Notes under the pieces: model-generated
Database searches by the model: none
What the model was told of the DNA's origin: nothing
Seen by the model: only the letters and a program-made list of their open reading frames with translations
Program-made: the position numbers and the translations under genes
Origin: Bryopsis sp. KO-2023
Lineage: Eukaryota > Chlorophyta > Ulvophyceae > Bryopsidales > Bryopsidaceae
Assembly (NCBI GenBank): GCA_030272585.1
Contig: BSYQ01000003.1
Span: 2,046,001-2,110,000, forward strand
Reading direction: 5' to 3'
Length of the DNA: 64,000 nt
Shown: positions 1 to 10,064 of the stretch, piece by piece
Layout: each line of letters starts with the position of its first letter
How positions within the stretch are numbered: position 1 is the first letter of the stretch

Positions 1-49
1 TTTGCTTTTTGTTTAAAAAAAAAAAAAAAAAAAAAAAGGAGAAAAGAGG

Positions 50-1360
50 ATGGTTGAGTGGCGTCAAAGAGTGGAGGAAGCGATCGAGAGGATCGAGGCA
101 GGGGCGGTGCAGTCCAGAGAGGGGGCTAGAGCACTGGAGGATTTATTTAGGGGAGAAGAGTCGTTGGCGGAGGAATATACTCGGAATCAGCTGAAATGGC
201 AGGAGGAGCGACAAAAGCTCATCCAGGAAAACTCCGCCCTTCGACAGGCTGCAAGTGAGGGAGATGCGGGTTCTTCTAGTTCTGCTGCTCAGGTGATACT
301 CCTGCAGCATGAACGAGATCAGCTGCTCTTACGAGTGGCTGAACTGGAGGAGTCGCTTCAGGCGGCTCAAGCCAGTATCGCGGCGGAGGATTTGGAAATG
401 GTGAGGTTGCGACAGGAAGTCGTGGATCTCAAGGGGCAGCTGAGGTAGACGGATGCAGGAAAACGGCAGATGGAGGAACAGAGAACCGCGAAGGGATTCA
501 GTGTCGATGACAGCGATGACGATCACAACAGCGGCGGTGGTGGAGAAGAGCAAGGAGGGAATAGAGGAGATGGGGATGACATCGATCATGGAGGAGACAG
601 AGAAGGAGGAGGATCTGGCAGAGTGGGAATCAGTGGAGGTGTTGCTGGAGAGGAAAGGAACGAAGGAGTGGAGGACCAGGACGGGATTGATCCCACGGGA
701 GGACGAGAGGGAGGTAGTCAAGGCGGCAGCGGAATCAGAGAGAGGGTGGATCACAATGAGGGAGATGGAGGAACAGGTGCAAGGATCGAACAAGCACGGA
801 TCAAAGAGGAGGAGGACAATCCCGGCGGGGACTGGGTTGATGGGAACTGCTTTTTCTGCAGATCGCGAAATGCAGTGAAACCCATCGGCGGGGCATGTTC
901 TCGGCACCAAGCCTGTCACCGGATTGGTTGTCGAGACCGTGCCTGGCTGGCGGGGAGCCTGGAGCTGGACATGGATGAAAGGGGCATGGGGATTTTTCGC
1001 AGGATATACGCTCCCGAAGCATCGATCGCACCGCCGGCCAACTTCTCCGATCAGACATGTTCTCTATGTCGATTGATCGGAGGAGCAAATAATTTCCGCT
1101 CCATCTACCCGGCGACCTCTCGACCCCGTTTGGAAATCAACCGCGCCACGCATCGAGCTCGGAGTCATGTGCGAGCGGATCAGCTCCCAGGAGCGTGGGT
1201 CGACAATGAGCAGCAGAGCCATCCAGTGGAGACCCTATTGGATGAGAGATTGATCGAAATCCATGGGGCTACCAATCCTCCACTCTCCCGAAAGAGGACT
1301 GCTCGAAAAGGAGCAACATCAGCAGCTGCAGCACCCAGCAAACGACAAAGAGGACCCAGT
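50..1360 (+). pseudogene. Element C ORF3: coiled-coil and zinc-finger protein, one in-frame TAG, interrupted by element A
   Basis: The frame opens at ATG 50, just after a poly-A tract and a purine-rich GGAGAAAAGAGG leader. Residues 1-132 are heptad-like coiled coil ending in LKGQLR. A single in-frame TAG (446-448) follows, and the same frame then stays open. The middle is acidic and Gly-rich (GGGG, DGDDIDHGGD). The C-terminal part carries CFFC, then 12 residues, then CSRHQAC (CX2C-X12-CX2HX2C), and about 47 residues later CSLC, with a basic tail KRQRGPS. Element B ORF3 has the same layout with identical X12 spacing. Element A inserted after codon AGT (1358-1360). Without it the ORF would end RGPSGS-stop using 10065-10073. 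The function is unknown. It occupies the slot before the 3' LTR where env-like ORFs usually sit. The TAG may be decay or a readthrough stop. Confidence 0.7.
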
Positions 1361-1949
1361 TGTAACCCCAAACCACGTCGCCTCGACCAATTTTGTCACC
1401 TCCAGGGCTAGAGTGATATCAGGGGAGGGAATGCTGCTTGAGGCAGTCCCAGACGGATTACGTAGGGCTAGCAGTCACCCCGGGACAGTTCTGCCATAGC
1501 AGTTCCGCCATAGTTTAGAAGTAGCAGTTCAGCTACAGAAATGCCTAGGTTGGACGTTCCTAGGGGTTGGTGCTGAGGGAAGGGATTGAGAGTGGTTAGG
1601 AAGATCAACTAGGCTTGATGGGTTAGGAAGTCTCCATCAGTAGGTGGGATCCTAGGTGATCAGTGGGACCAAGGTGAGTCAGGCTGCAGCCTATTTAAAC
1701 GGCTGATCTTAGGGTATTGTACTTCTTCTTGGTGTGGATCTTCTTGTGTTTTGTTCGAGTTTGGACCTTTGGACTGTTGTAAGAACGCTTTTGAGAAGAG
1801 ACCTGAGTGAAAAGTGCCTTGCAAGGCCGTGTGATCAAGTTAAAGAGGGGCTGTCCCCACTTCTGCCGTTCCAGTTCTGCAAAAACGCCTCCACAACCGT
1901 TAAGTCCAGCTGCAGGGGTGACCCCAGCGGTCAAGGCGACGCCATTTGT
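1361..1949 (+). repeat. Element A 5' LTR
   Basis: It starts TGTAACCCC and has a TATA-like TATTTAAA at 1692-1699. It runs to GCCATTTGT directly before the PBS. The 3' copy has seven further bases, GGTTACA, that complete the inverted terminus. The 5' copy lacks them. Confidence 0.9.
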
Positions 1950-1961
1950 TGGTTTCGGAGC
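1950..1961 (+). promoter_or_regulatory. Element A primer binding site
   Basis: TGGTTTCGGAGC lies directly after the 5' LTR. It is complementary to a tRNA 3' end GCTCCGAAACCA. Elements B, D, E and F have the same 12 bases in the equivalent position. Confidence 0.85.
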
Positions 1962-2983
1962 CCAGGCGCGCACACTTTTTAGCTGTGCTGCAGCAGACGT
2001 GCACTACGGCTCTGGCGGTCGTTATAAGTGGGCAGTCTGGACGAGCAAGACCTGAGAGTGAGAAAAGAAGCGGAGTAAGCTCTTGCAAGAGTGAAGAGAA
2101 GGACCCACAGGGGTGGATACGTTTCAAAAGGGTACAAGGTCGAGCTTGGGTCGCTCACAAGGGTGAAGAGAAGGCGAAAAAGCTTTGTGGGTTTCGGGAT
2201 CTTGTGGGATCTTAACCTAAGGTTAGGTCAGAACTGCTGTTGGGTCGCTTTTGTCTTGTTTGGGCTGCAGCAAGGTCGAGAACAAATACAAGAAAGAGTG
2301 ACGAACTGCATAAGGTGGAAAAAGAAGCAAGGGCAGTACTTATCCGAGGTTTGGAGGAGAACAGAGGGTAAAAGAGAAGGATCACGACCAGAAGGGAGAC
2401 TTGCCACTCAGATCTGTGGCGGCGCTGAAGGAAAAAGAAGATCTTGACGGAAAAAGTGAACGAGGAAGAAGAACCAAACGAGGAAGAAGGCCTTGGTGGT
2501 GCAGAAGGAGTGAACGTTGAGGTTTCTGAGGCACAAGGAAGAGTTGGTGCTTTTTCTGAGGCTGGTCTTGTTGACGACGAAGGGGTGTTGAAGGAAGACT
2601 TTCTTGGCGGCTGGGACAACGAGGAAGTGAACGAGGTTGACGAGAAAGAGGTTGTGATGGTCGAGAGTGTTCCTGAAGAACGTGAAGCAAGACAAGAAGA
2701 CAGAGCTGCTGGAGACGAGGTTACGAGGGCAGAGGTAGACGACGAAATGGTTGCTGTCGTTAAAGAAGAAGAAGAGCAAGCAAGTGTTGACCCCATTGGA
2801 GGGGAGGTACAAGAAGGAAACCTCGTTGGCGTTACTGACCAAGGAGAAGCCGAGGTTGTCCAAGAGGAGGAAGAAGTGCTTGCGGAAGAAGTAAAAGAAG
2901 AAGACGAAGCAAGACGAGTGACCAAAGAAGAGGAGGAAGCCTTTGTTGAGCCAGAAGTTGTGGTTAAGGAAGAAGTCAAATAA
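1962..2983 (+). other. Element A 5' leader with Glu-rich open frame
   Basis: This is a long leader. From about 2444 the gag frame is open and encodes a strongly acidic Glu/Val-rich stretch (EEEEPNEEE, VVQEEEEV) that ends at TAA 2981-2983. The same frame then continues open into gag. The stretch may be an N-terminal acidic extension of Gag cut off by one stop codon, or untranslated leader with biased composition. No ATG opens it at 2444, where the codon is TTG. Confidence 0.5.
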
Positions 2984-3130
2984 GAAGAGGAAGAAGAGAG
3001 CAGTGTTGCTGCAGGGAACGGAGGAAATGGAGGCGCTACCAACGAGCCCTCGAGTTCCAGTTCCGACGAAGACAAACCTGAAGGGGAAAGAGACAAGAGG
3101 GAGACATCCTCTAGTTTCGAGGAAGAGCCT

Positions 3131-5986
3131 GTGCCCCCAATACATCCACCACTGAACCCATTTGCCTTTGCTGCCAGTCTCCCCCAGATTCCTCCAATTG
3201 TGCCACCTGGTCCAGTTGTTCCACCCGTTCCACCAAGACCTCCTGTTCCACCACCAGTTTGTCCACCGACTCCAGGCAGTGGCGGCGCCATGATACATCC
3301 AGCAGAAGGACTTCCTAATCGGTTGACTAACAGTCATTTACCCGCATTTACGGGTGCAGAGGCAGAAGATGTGGCCACCTGGTTACGTTCCTATGGGATC
3401 CTCGCTGAAGGCTCTGGCTGGAACGTACCCCCAGCAGTGCAGCCACACGAAGACGAGAGGATAGAGAGACTGGTCCGCTATACAACCAGGGAGGCTCGGT
3501 CATGGGTTGACAATTGGATATCCAGACATCCAGCCCTTGTGGAAGGAGTGCCAAACCCATTGAGGACGTGGCAGAAGTTGCAAACGGACATGCTGGCCTG
3601 GTTTGGAGTTGCCCCAGCAACACCAGTAGCCCATACCTTGGAGCAAAGCCGGAAGGGTGATGAAACAGTGGACGAGTATACATCCTTGCCATCCCAAGGG
3701 CAACAACAAGTGGAAGCGAACAGAGTACCAGGCAATGCAGCCGTGGCAGATGAGTCCTTACTTCGATTGAACAAGGATGGAGCTCAGGGGGAGTTGACAC
3801 CCATACTTCATGCACCCATGGAGGATACTTTGGAGGGAGTCAGTGCCAGAGCCAGACAAGTTGAGAAGAGACAAGTGGACCCCAGTTCCACCCAGAAGGA
3901 AGTGACGGTCCCAGCAACCGAACTGATGGGAGAACTGCAGGAGCATGCAGCATTGGAGCCTGTTTTGGCAGAAGTGGGCGTTATGGATCGGAGAGTAAAT
4001 GGGCAAATTGACAGCCTAAGGAAGGAAATGCGTGATCACAAAATTGTGACGGATTCAAGACTTCGAGGAGTGGAGCAGCAAGTGAGAATATCTGGGCGGC
4101 AGTATAGCGAACTCAGAAGGATGATCTCCGCCTTGACAGAAAGGGTAGCAGATATTCGACAATCGGAAGAACCCGAGCTGGCAAGGGTGAGCCATGGCAT
4201 TACTGGTGGAGACACTGGAGTGGATCGAATACCTACCAATGGGGAAAGAGGCCGGGGAAACCACAGAGGAAGTGAATGGAGGAGAAGGAGTGGACGGATA
4301 GACATGAGCGAAGTCACGTGTTGGCATTGCTTAGACCTTGGACATTACAGAAGAAATTGTCCCAACCGAATGCAGAGTTTCCAAGCAGAACTGGAAGATC
4401 AGTTGATTATGGATTTCGAGCAGACCGACCCAGTGACAGCAGCCATGAAGGAACCAGAGGAAGTCATGGCATCAATCTTGTACTCTGCTATGGATGTCGA
4501 CAATGGAGCAATGGACAGTGCCCAAGGAAGCAATGGAGGGACTCCTGTGGATACGAGCCCAATACCCTCAGAACCGCAAGCAACTACTGCAGAAGATGTT
4601 GTAATGGAGGAACTGAAAGAGCAGCCAAACCTTGAATCAAAGAAAGAGCCAGAAGAGATTCCAAAGCGATTGCCGAAGCCAGAAGATGTGCCACAAGGAT
4701 CCAAGCCAGTTGTGATGCCGCCATTGATGCATAGACCGATGCAAGTACCATCGCCCAGAAATACCATGGCAAAGAAGAAGAAGATGGTCAAGAAATCAAC
4801 AGTGAAGCCACAGGAGAAGCGCATGTTTACTACAGCGGAAGCCAAGAAGCTTGTGGAAGGACTGACTGCAGAAGTATCGGTAGCAAACCTTTGTCAGCAC
4901 CACCCGGAGTTGATCGACGCATGGTTGAAGGCATTACGGGTGCCTATGGCGAAAGTCCCAGCAGTTACCACCATGGCAGAAGTGGACAAGACAAGCTCAT
5001 ATGCAGTTACTACAGCCACAGCCAAAGTGATGGAAACCAAAGTGCCAGGAGCGATCATTGACACCGGAGCGAGTGCCTGTGTGATATCCAAAAAACTCCT
5101 AACACAAACGGGGTTAGCACACCTTATGGAGGAACCAAGAGGGCGTTACCGGGACTGCAATGGAGAGACTCGGCAGGCAGTAGGGTACATCCCCGCTCTA
5201 CCTATTGCCCTTGGACAATGCAAACAAATGGTACCGTGCCATGTAGTGGAGAACAAGCATTTGTCCCTAATCATTGGGACTCCATGGTTGGCTAAAACCG
5301 GCACCGAGATTGACTACGGGCTCAAAAGGCTCACTCCATACGTGGCGGGACAGCGCATGGGTGGCGTGCCGATCGAGTTCATCCACTCTGTAACGCCTGC
5401 AGCTGCTGCAGTCGTTTCGATCTACCAGACCCTCCGCCACATCGAAGAACCCAGTCCTGCACCAGCCCAACCACCCTCTTCTACCGGGGAACTTTTGCAG
5501 CCAAACTCAAGGACGACTCATGATGATCTGAACCAGCCCAACGCCGCCAGTCGACATCCACCGACCCTCCGGCTTACATACTACCAAGCAAGGGTGCTGC
5601 AAGAGTGCTACACCATGCGTCGGGAGAACGGGATGAGTGAGGCAGCAGCCTCACACCTCCACCAGCAAGAGATGGAGTTACTGGATGCAAGAAGAGGGCA
5701 CCATTTGAAAATACAAAAAGAGAACGAAGGGAGTTTGGAGGAAACACTGCGAAGGGAAGGAAAACAGGGGAGAAGGAATGGTGTAACAGAGGAATACATG
5801 CGGAGGCGGGAGGCACTGAAACAACAAGAAAAGGAGGAGCTCAAAAAGCTTTTGGATTACTTCCGGGAGAGTGCACAAGCATGGAGACCGAAAGGAGTGC
5901 CTGCAGCAGGAGTGCCAGCAGCAACGGCCGCAACCGGAGGGAAAGGAGGGAGTGAGGTGATAAGCTATACCACTTCGGATTTTTGA
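3131..5986 (+). CDS. Element A ORF1: Gag with zinc knuckle and aspartic protease
   Basis: The frame is open from 2984, and the first in-frame ATG is 3290 (MIHPAEG). From 3131 the protein is 951 aa. Order: Pro-rich N-terminus; Gag capsid-like region (around residues 60-160, FTGAEAEDVATWLRSY); heptad-rich segment; zinc knuckle CWHCLDLGHYRRNC (CX2CX4HX4C, around residue 397); Lys/Pro/Glu-rich linker; retroviral-type aspartic protease with the active site DTGA in AIIDTGASACVI (around residue 640); and a charged C-terminus. It ends GAT TTT TGA. ORF2 continues in the -1 frame, so Gag-Pol probably forms by -1 frameshifting, with the P-site able to re-pair on the T run. It packages the RNA and supplies the protease. 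Confidence 0.85.
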   Translation: MPPIHPPLNPFAFAASLPQIPPIVPPGPVVPPVPPRPPVPPPVCPPTPGSGGAMIHPAEGLPNRLTNSHLPAFTGAEAEDVATWLRSYGILAEGSGWNVPPAVQPHEDERIERLVRYTTREARSWVDNWISRHPALVEGVPNPLRTWQKLQTDMLAWFGVAPATPVAHTLEQSRKGDETVDEYTSLPSQGQQQVEANRVPGNAAVADESLLRLNKDGAQGELTPILHAPMEDTLEGVSARARQVEKRQVDPSSTQKEVTVPATELMGELQEHAALEPVLAEVGVMDRRVNGQIDSLRKEMRDHKIVTDSRLRGVEQQVRISGRQYSELRRMISALTERVADIRQSEEPELARVSHGITGGDTGVDRIPTNGERGRGNHRGSEWRRRSGRIDMSEVTCWHCLDLGHYRRNCPNRMQSFQAELEDQLIMDFEQTDPVTAAMKEPEEVMASILYSAMDVDNGAMDSAQGSNGGTPVDTSPIPSEPQATTAEDVVMEELKEQPNLESKKEPEEIPKRLPKPEDVPQGSKPVVMPPLMHRPMQVPSPRNTMAKKKKMVKKSTVKPQEKRMFTTAEAKKLVEGLTAEVSVANLCQHHPELIDAWLKALRVPMAKVPAVTTMAEVDKTSSYAVTTATAKVMETKVPGAIIDTGASACVISKKLLTQTGLAHLMEEPRGRYRDCNGETRQAVGYIPALPIALGQCKQMVPCHVVENKHLSLIIGTPWLAKTGTEIDYGLKRLTPYVAGQRMGGVPIEFIHSVTPAAAAVVSIYQTLRHIEEPSPAPAQPPSSTGELLQPNSRTTHDDLNQPNAASRHPPTLRLTYYQARVLQECYTMRRENGMSEAAASHLHQQEMELLDARRGHHLKIQKENEGSLEETLRREGKQGRRNGVTEEYMRRREALKQQEKEELKKLLDYFRESAQAWRPKGVPAAGVPAATAATGGKGGSEVISYTTSDF

Positions 5987-7998
5987 GTGGGCCGGCCACC
6001 GACGTCCTCCTTCGGCGACACCTGAAGGGGTGGCGAGAGTGGGTCGGTCCTGAGAGGAGAAATAAAAGGGGAAAGAGGAGAAGGAGGAGGGGCAAACGTG
6101 CGGGTAGGCGAGAACAGTGGCGTCGAGCAGGCAGGAGGATCAAGGAGCAGGAAGAGAGAATGCAACGCCAAACACAAGAGGTAGAAAGGGCCAGAAGTCT
6201 GTGGCCAGACTCATGGGCCATGCAGTGTTTGAACCATAGTAAAACAGTGGAAGCAGAAATTCTGGTGAGACAAGAGATAAAAGGGGAAGAAGAAAAGAAA
6301 AGAAGGGAAAATTCAAGGGAAGGGGAAGCAGCTGAAAAAGAATTGGGAAGAGAAAAGAAAGAAAAAGGAAAAAGAAAAGAAAAGTTTGGGTTGAAAGAAA
6401 TGGGACAGACAGCAGTTCAGCTGCAGGAAAACCAGATTTGGGCAGGGGTGGTTCCCCTTGGGACTTCTGATGTAGAAAATAAAACGTTTGCCACAGAAAA
6501 GGAAAGAAAAGAGGAAAAGGTGTCACTTAGAGAAAAACTGGAAGAACTGAAAATTAGTCCCCATCTTACCCCCCACCAAAAAAAAGAGCTGCTGGATCTT
6601 CTGCAGCAATACCCGGATGCCTGTGCTTGGTCCTCGGATCAAGTCGGGCAAACCAACATCCTATACCACGAGATCCCCACCGGAGATCATTCCCCCATCA
6701 GGCAGAATCCCTACCGGTTCAGCTTTGCGGAGAACCAGGTGGTGAAATCGGAGGTGGCGAGGATGCTCCTGGATGGAGTGGTGCGGAAGTCAAAGTCCCC
6801 ATGGGCCTCACCGATCGTCTTGGTTCCAAAGCCAGATGGGTCGGTGCGGTTCTGCGTTGATTACCGCAAGCTTAACAAGGTGACCACCCGAGATAGCTTT
6901 CCTCTCCCGAGGATAGAGGATGCGATCAACCAATTTTCGGAGGCCAAATTCTTTACCGCGCTGGATTTGAGATCAGGGTATTGGCAGGTCAGGATGAGCA
7001 CTGCCTCCGCGGAGAAAACGGCCTTCATCACACAGGAGGGGCTGTATGAGTTCGTGGTGATGCCCTTCGGGCTCAGTAACGCCCCAGCGACCTTCCAAAG
7101 GATGATGAACGAGGTACTGGGACCTATGCTGTGGAAGGGGGTGATTGTGTACTTGGATGATATTATCATCTATGCGGAGACTTGGGAAAAGCATCAGGAG
7201 ATCTTGGCAGAGGTGCTGCAGCGGCTGAAGGAGGCCAACCTGAGGATCAGCCCGAGGAAATCGGACTTCGGGTTTGAGGAGCTACTCTATTTGGGCCACA
7301 TCGTGGGAAAAGGGGAAATAAAGATGAATCCAAAGAAGGTCGCCACAGTGGAGATGCAGGAGCCACCGGTGGATGTGTCTACTCTGCGGTCCTTCCTTGG
7401 CCTTACTTCTTACTACAGGAGATTTGTGCGCGACTATGCAAGGATCGCTGCACCTCTGACGGAGTTGTTGAAGAAGGATGTGCCATTTGAATGGAGGGAA
7501 CGCCACCAACAAGCATTTGAGAGGCTGAAGAAAAGCATTACCGATCAACCAGTCCTGGCTCCACCACAGCCACACCTACCATACATTCTGCAAACAGACT
7601 GGAGCAGCCAGGCTGTGGGGGCAGTACTCTGTCAAAAGGATGAGCAAGGGAGAGAGCATGTGGTGGCTTATGCCAGCAAAAGACTCAATCCTGCTGAGAG
7701 GAATTATTCTGCAGTGGAAGGGGAGTGCCTAGCAGTGGTGTGGGCTTGCACCTTATTTCGGCCATACATCTACGGAACGGAATTTGTGCTGCAGACTGAT
7801 CAAAGAGCCTTACAATGGTTGATGACGGGTACCAAACTGACGGGGAAACTGATGAGGTGGGCACTCCGCCTACAAGAGTTTGATTTCACGATTGAGTTCC
7901 GCGCTGGGAAGAGTAACGCAAATGCGGATGCACTGACAAGGCTTCCAGTTCCGCTGGACCATCCAATAGTCAGTGGTTCCACAGCGCTTCGTCCATGA
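5983..7998 (+). CDS. Element A ORF2: reverse transcriptase and RNase H, no integrase
   Basis: It lies in the -1 frame relative to ORF1 and overlaps its end. There is no ATG at its start (TTG), so it is likely expressed as a frameshift fusion. Residues 1-190 are very basic and then charged. RT follows with CVDYRKLN, FTALDLRSGYWQ, MPFGLSNAPATFQ and the catalytic YLDDIII (around residue 389). RNase H follows with QTDWSSQAVGAVL, AVEGECLAVVWA and TDQRALQWL, ending ADALTRLPV. The ORF stops about 20 residues after RNase H at TGA 7996-7998. An autonomous element would continue into integrase, but no HHCC or DDE motif was found in 8000-9460 in any frame. Confidence 0.88.
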   Translation: MSGPATDVLLRRHLKGWREWVGPERRNKRGKRRRRRGKRAGRREQWRRAGRRIKEQEERMQRQTQEVERARSLWPDSWAMQCLNHSKTVEAEILVRQEIKGEEEKKRRENSREGEAAEKELGREKKEKGKRKEKFGLKEMGQTAVQLQENQIWAGVVPLGTSDVENKTFATEKERKEEKVSLREKLEELKISPHLTPHQKKELLDLLQQYPDACAWSSDQVGQTNILYHEIPTGDHSPIRQNPYRFSFAENQVVKSEVARMLLDGVVRKSKSPWASPIVLVPKPDGSVRFCVDYRKLNKVTTRDSFPLPRIEDAINQFSEAKFFTALDLRSGYWQVRMSTASAEKTAFITQEGLYEFVVMPFGLSNAPATFQRMMNEVLGPMLWKGVIVYLDDIIIYAETWEKHQEILAEVLQRLKEANLRISPRKSDFGFEELLYLGHIVGKGEIKMNPKKVATVEMQEPPVDVSTLRSFLGLTSYYRRFVRDYARIAAPLTELLKKDVPFEWRERHQQAFERLKKSITDQPVLAPPQPHLPYILQTDWSSQAVGAVLCQKDEQGREHVVAYASKRLNPAERNYSAVEGECLAVVWACTLFRPYIYGTEFVLQTDQRALQWLMTGTKLTGKLMRWALRLQEFDFTIEFRAGKSNANADALTRLPVPLDHPIVSGSTALRP

Positions 7999-9462
7999 TT
8001 TACTATGGAACCCCAGATCAGAGCTGACAAGGTGCAACCATTGTTGTCCCAATGGAAGTACTCAACAGTGGTAGGGGACACTTGAATTTTGTGAGGTTTT
8101 TGCATATTTCTTGCCTACTATTGTTGTTGCAAGAGATCAAGGGGGAAAAAGTGGATCCATGGATGGATAAGGATCAAATGAAATATTTGGAAAGAAAGGA
8201 TTTGCCTGCTGGGAGTCAAGCTGAGGCAAAAGTGCACAGAAGGAGTCGACGATATTGAAGGGTAGCAGGAGATGCTCACCCACTCAAGTACTTGAGCAGA
8301 GAAAGAGAATGGCGACAGGTGCCAAATGAGGAACACGATAGTCTGTGGTTCGAGATATCCACAGACAGAATGCGCACATCGGCGGGAGAGGATTAAGCCA
8401 GAAGAGTGCAGCAGCTGCACAGCAGCAAGAGTTATATATAAAAAGAGGAAGAGCAAGTGTGGCAGACGTGCCATAACTGCAGAGAGAGTTAAAAAAGCGC
8501 CTAAGGAACTATATCCGCTACGGCAGCATGAGAGAGAGAAAGCGCCTAAGGGACTTCATCCACTACGGCAGCATATACCGTTGAGAGCTTGGGAGAAAAC
8601 AGAACAGCGGAAAAAGGGGAAAGAAATGAAGTGGCAGAACTTCTACAGAAGCCGGGCGTTCAACTAAGGAAAGGACGACCATACCATTCGGAGACCGATT
8701 GACTAGTGGTACGGATGGATCGCGAAATACAATATGGTATTTTCTGGTTTTGTTTTGTTTTGTATTGTTGTTTTGTTTGGTATTGCTGTATTTCTGCAGC
8801 AGCAGTGGGTGGGTTTTTATTTTGTTTTTGGTTCTATTTTGTTCTTGGGTACTATTTCTGCAGGAATAGTATTCAGTCAGTCGATAAAGAAAAGAACTTT
8901 CCGTTTGATACTTTTTGAGCTCAATAGAGACCTGGGGAAGAAAAGGGGGGTAAACAAGGGACAAACAGGGACAAACTGGTCACTTTGACCTATAGGGGTG
9001 AAAGAACAGCTGTTAGCTATGAGGAAAAAAAAAGAGAAAGGGGGGGGAACTGATTGAAGTGCAGCACCACTGGTTTACATTCGAGTGCTCTTTGAACAGT
9101 CCTGCTGGGTTTAAAGAACAGCTGATGGCTGTGATTAAAAAGAAAAAAAAGGGGGGACCTGTTTGAGGAACAACATTGTTAGTTTACATTTTGATGTCCT
9201 TGAACAGTTTTGCTGTGGAAATTAAAAATAAAATGGATCTGCAGTAACAATGGGCACTTGTTTTGTGTTTCTGAGCACTACGTCTACAGACATAGTAGCC
9301 AGTCAGGCAGTTAAGAGAAAGATTTTCTTGTTGATACTTTTTGGAAAAGTTCTAGGAACAACTAGCTAACAACTAAAGACCAGGGACAGAAGAAGTTCAG
9401 TGGGGGAGGTTGAGTTTAACTTTTGGGGACAAAAGTCAAGGGAGGAGGGGAGTGGTTACAGC
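7999..9462 (+). other. Element A 3' non-coding tail with internal duplications and polypurine tract
   Basis: All frames are closed by stops and no recognised domain is present. A unit starting AAAGAACAGCTG is repeated at about 9002 and 9115 with G-rich runs in each copy. A second pair (about 8795-8915 and 9236-9345) shares CAGTCAG and TTGATACTTTTTG blocks. The purine tract GGGAGGAGGGGAG (9440-9452) lies just before the 3' LTR. Confidence 0.7.
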
Positions 9463-10058
9463 TGTAACCCCAAACCACGTCGCCTCGACCAATTTTGTCA
9501 CCTCCAGGGCTAGAGTGATATCAGGGGAGGGAATGCTGCTTGAGGCAGTCCCAGACGGATTACGTAGGGCTAGCAGTCACCCCGGGACAGTTCTGCCATA
9601 GCAGTTCCGCCATAGTTTAGAAGTAGCAGTTCAGCTACAGAAATGCCTAGGTTGGACGTTCCTAGGGGTTGGTGCTGAGGGAAGGGATTGAGAGTGGTTA
9701 GGAAGATCAACTAGGCTTGATGGGTTAGGAAGTCTCCATCAGTAGGTGGGATCCTAGGTGATCAGTGGGACCAAGGTGAGTCAGGCTGCAGCCTATTTAA
9801 ACGGCTGATCTTAGGGTATTGTACTTCTTCTTGGTGTGGATCTTCTTGTGTTTTGTTCGAGTTTGGACCTTTGGACTGTTGTAAGAACGCTTTTGAGAAG
9901 AGACCTGAGTGAAAAGTGCCTTGCAAGGCCGTGTGATCAAGTTAAAGAGGGGCTGTCCCCACTTCTGCCGTTCCAGTTCTGCAAAAACGCCTCCACAACC
10001 GTTAAGTCCAGCTGCAGGGGTGACCCCAGCGGTCAAGGCGACGCCATTTGTGGTTACA
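9463..10058 (+). repeat. Element A 3' LTR
   Basis: It starts TGTAACCCC and ends TTTGTGGTTACA. The termini TGTAACC and GGTTACA are perfect inverses. It matches the 5' LTR over 589 bases. The target duplication CCCAGT follows at 10059-10064. Confidence 0.9.
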
Positions 10059-10064
10059 CCCAGT

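Larger units (their letters stand above)
1361..10058 (+). mobile_element. Element A: Ty3/gypsy LTR retrotransposon without integrase
   Basis: It is bounded by 589/596-bp direct LTRs and flanked by CCCAGT on both sides (1355-1360, 10059-10064). It contains a PBS (1950-1961), a gag-protease ORF, an RT-RNase H ORF in the -1 frame, and a long non-coding tail. The LTR copies appear identical over 589 bases, so the insertion looks recent. No integrase domain is found after RNase H, so it is probably non-autonomous or uses integrase in trans. Confidence 0.9.

Noticed and set aside
1355-1360. A 5-bp target duplication for element A
   Set aside because: Flanks agree over six bases (CCCAGT) rather than five. 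The exact LTR/duplication boundary is uncertain by one base.
2212-3291. Long minus-strand Ser/Thr-rich open frames opposite element A leader and gag
   Set aside because: Antisense of the Glu/Pro-rich leader. Low-complexity, no domain, opposite to the element.
8000-8660. Integrase remnant of element A
   Set aside because: No HHCC or DDE residues in order could be found in any frame. Only short open stretches between stops.
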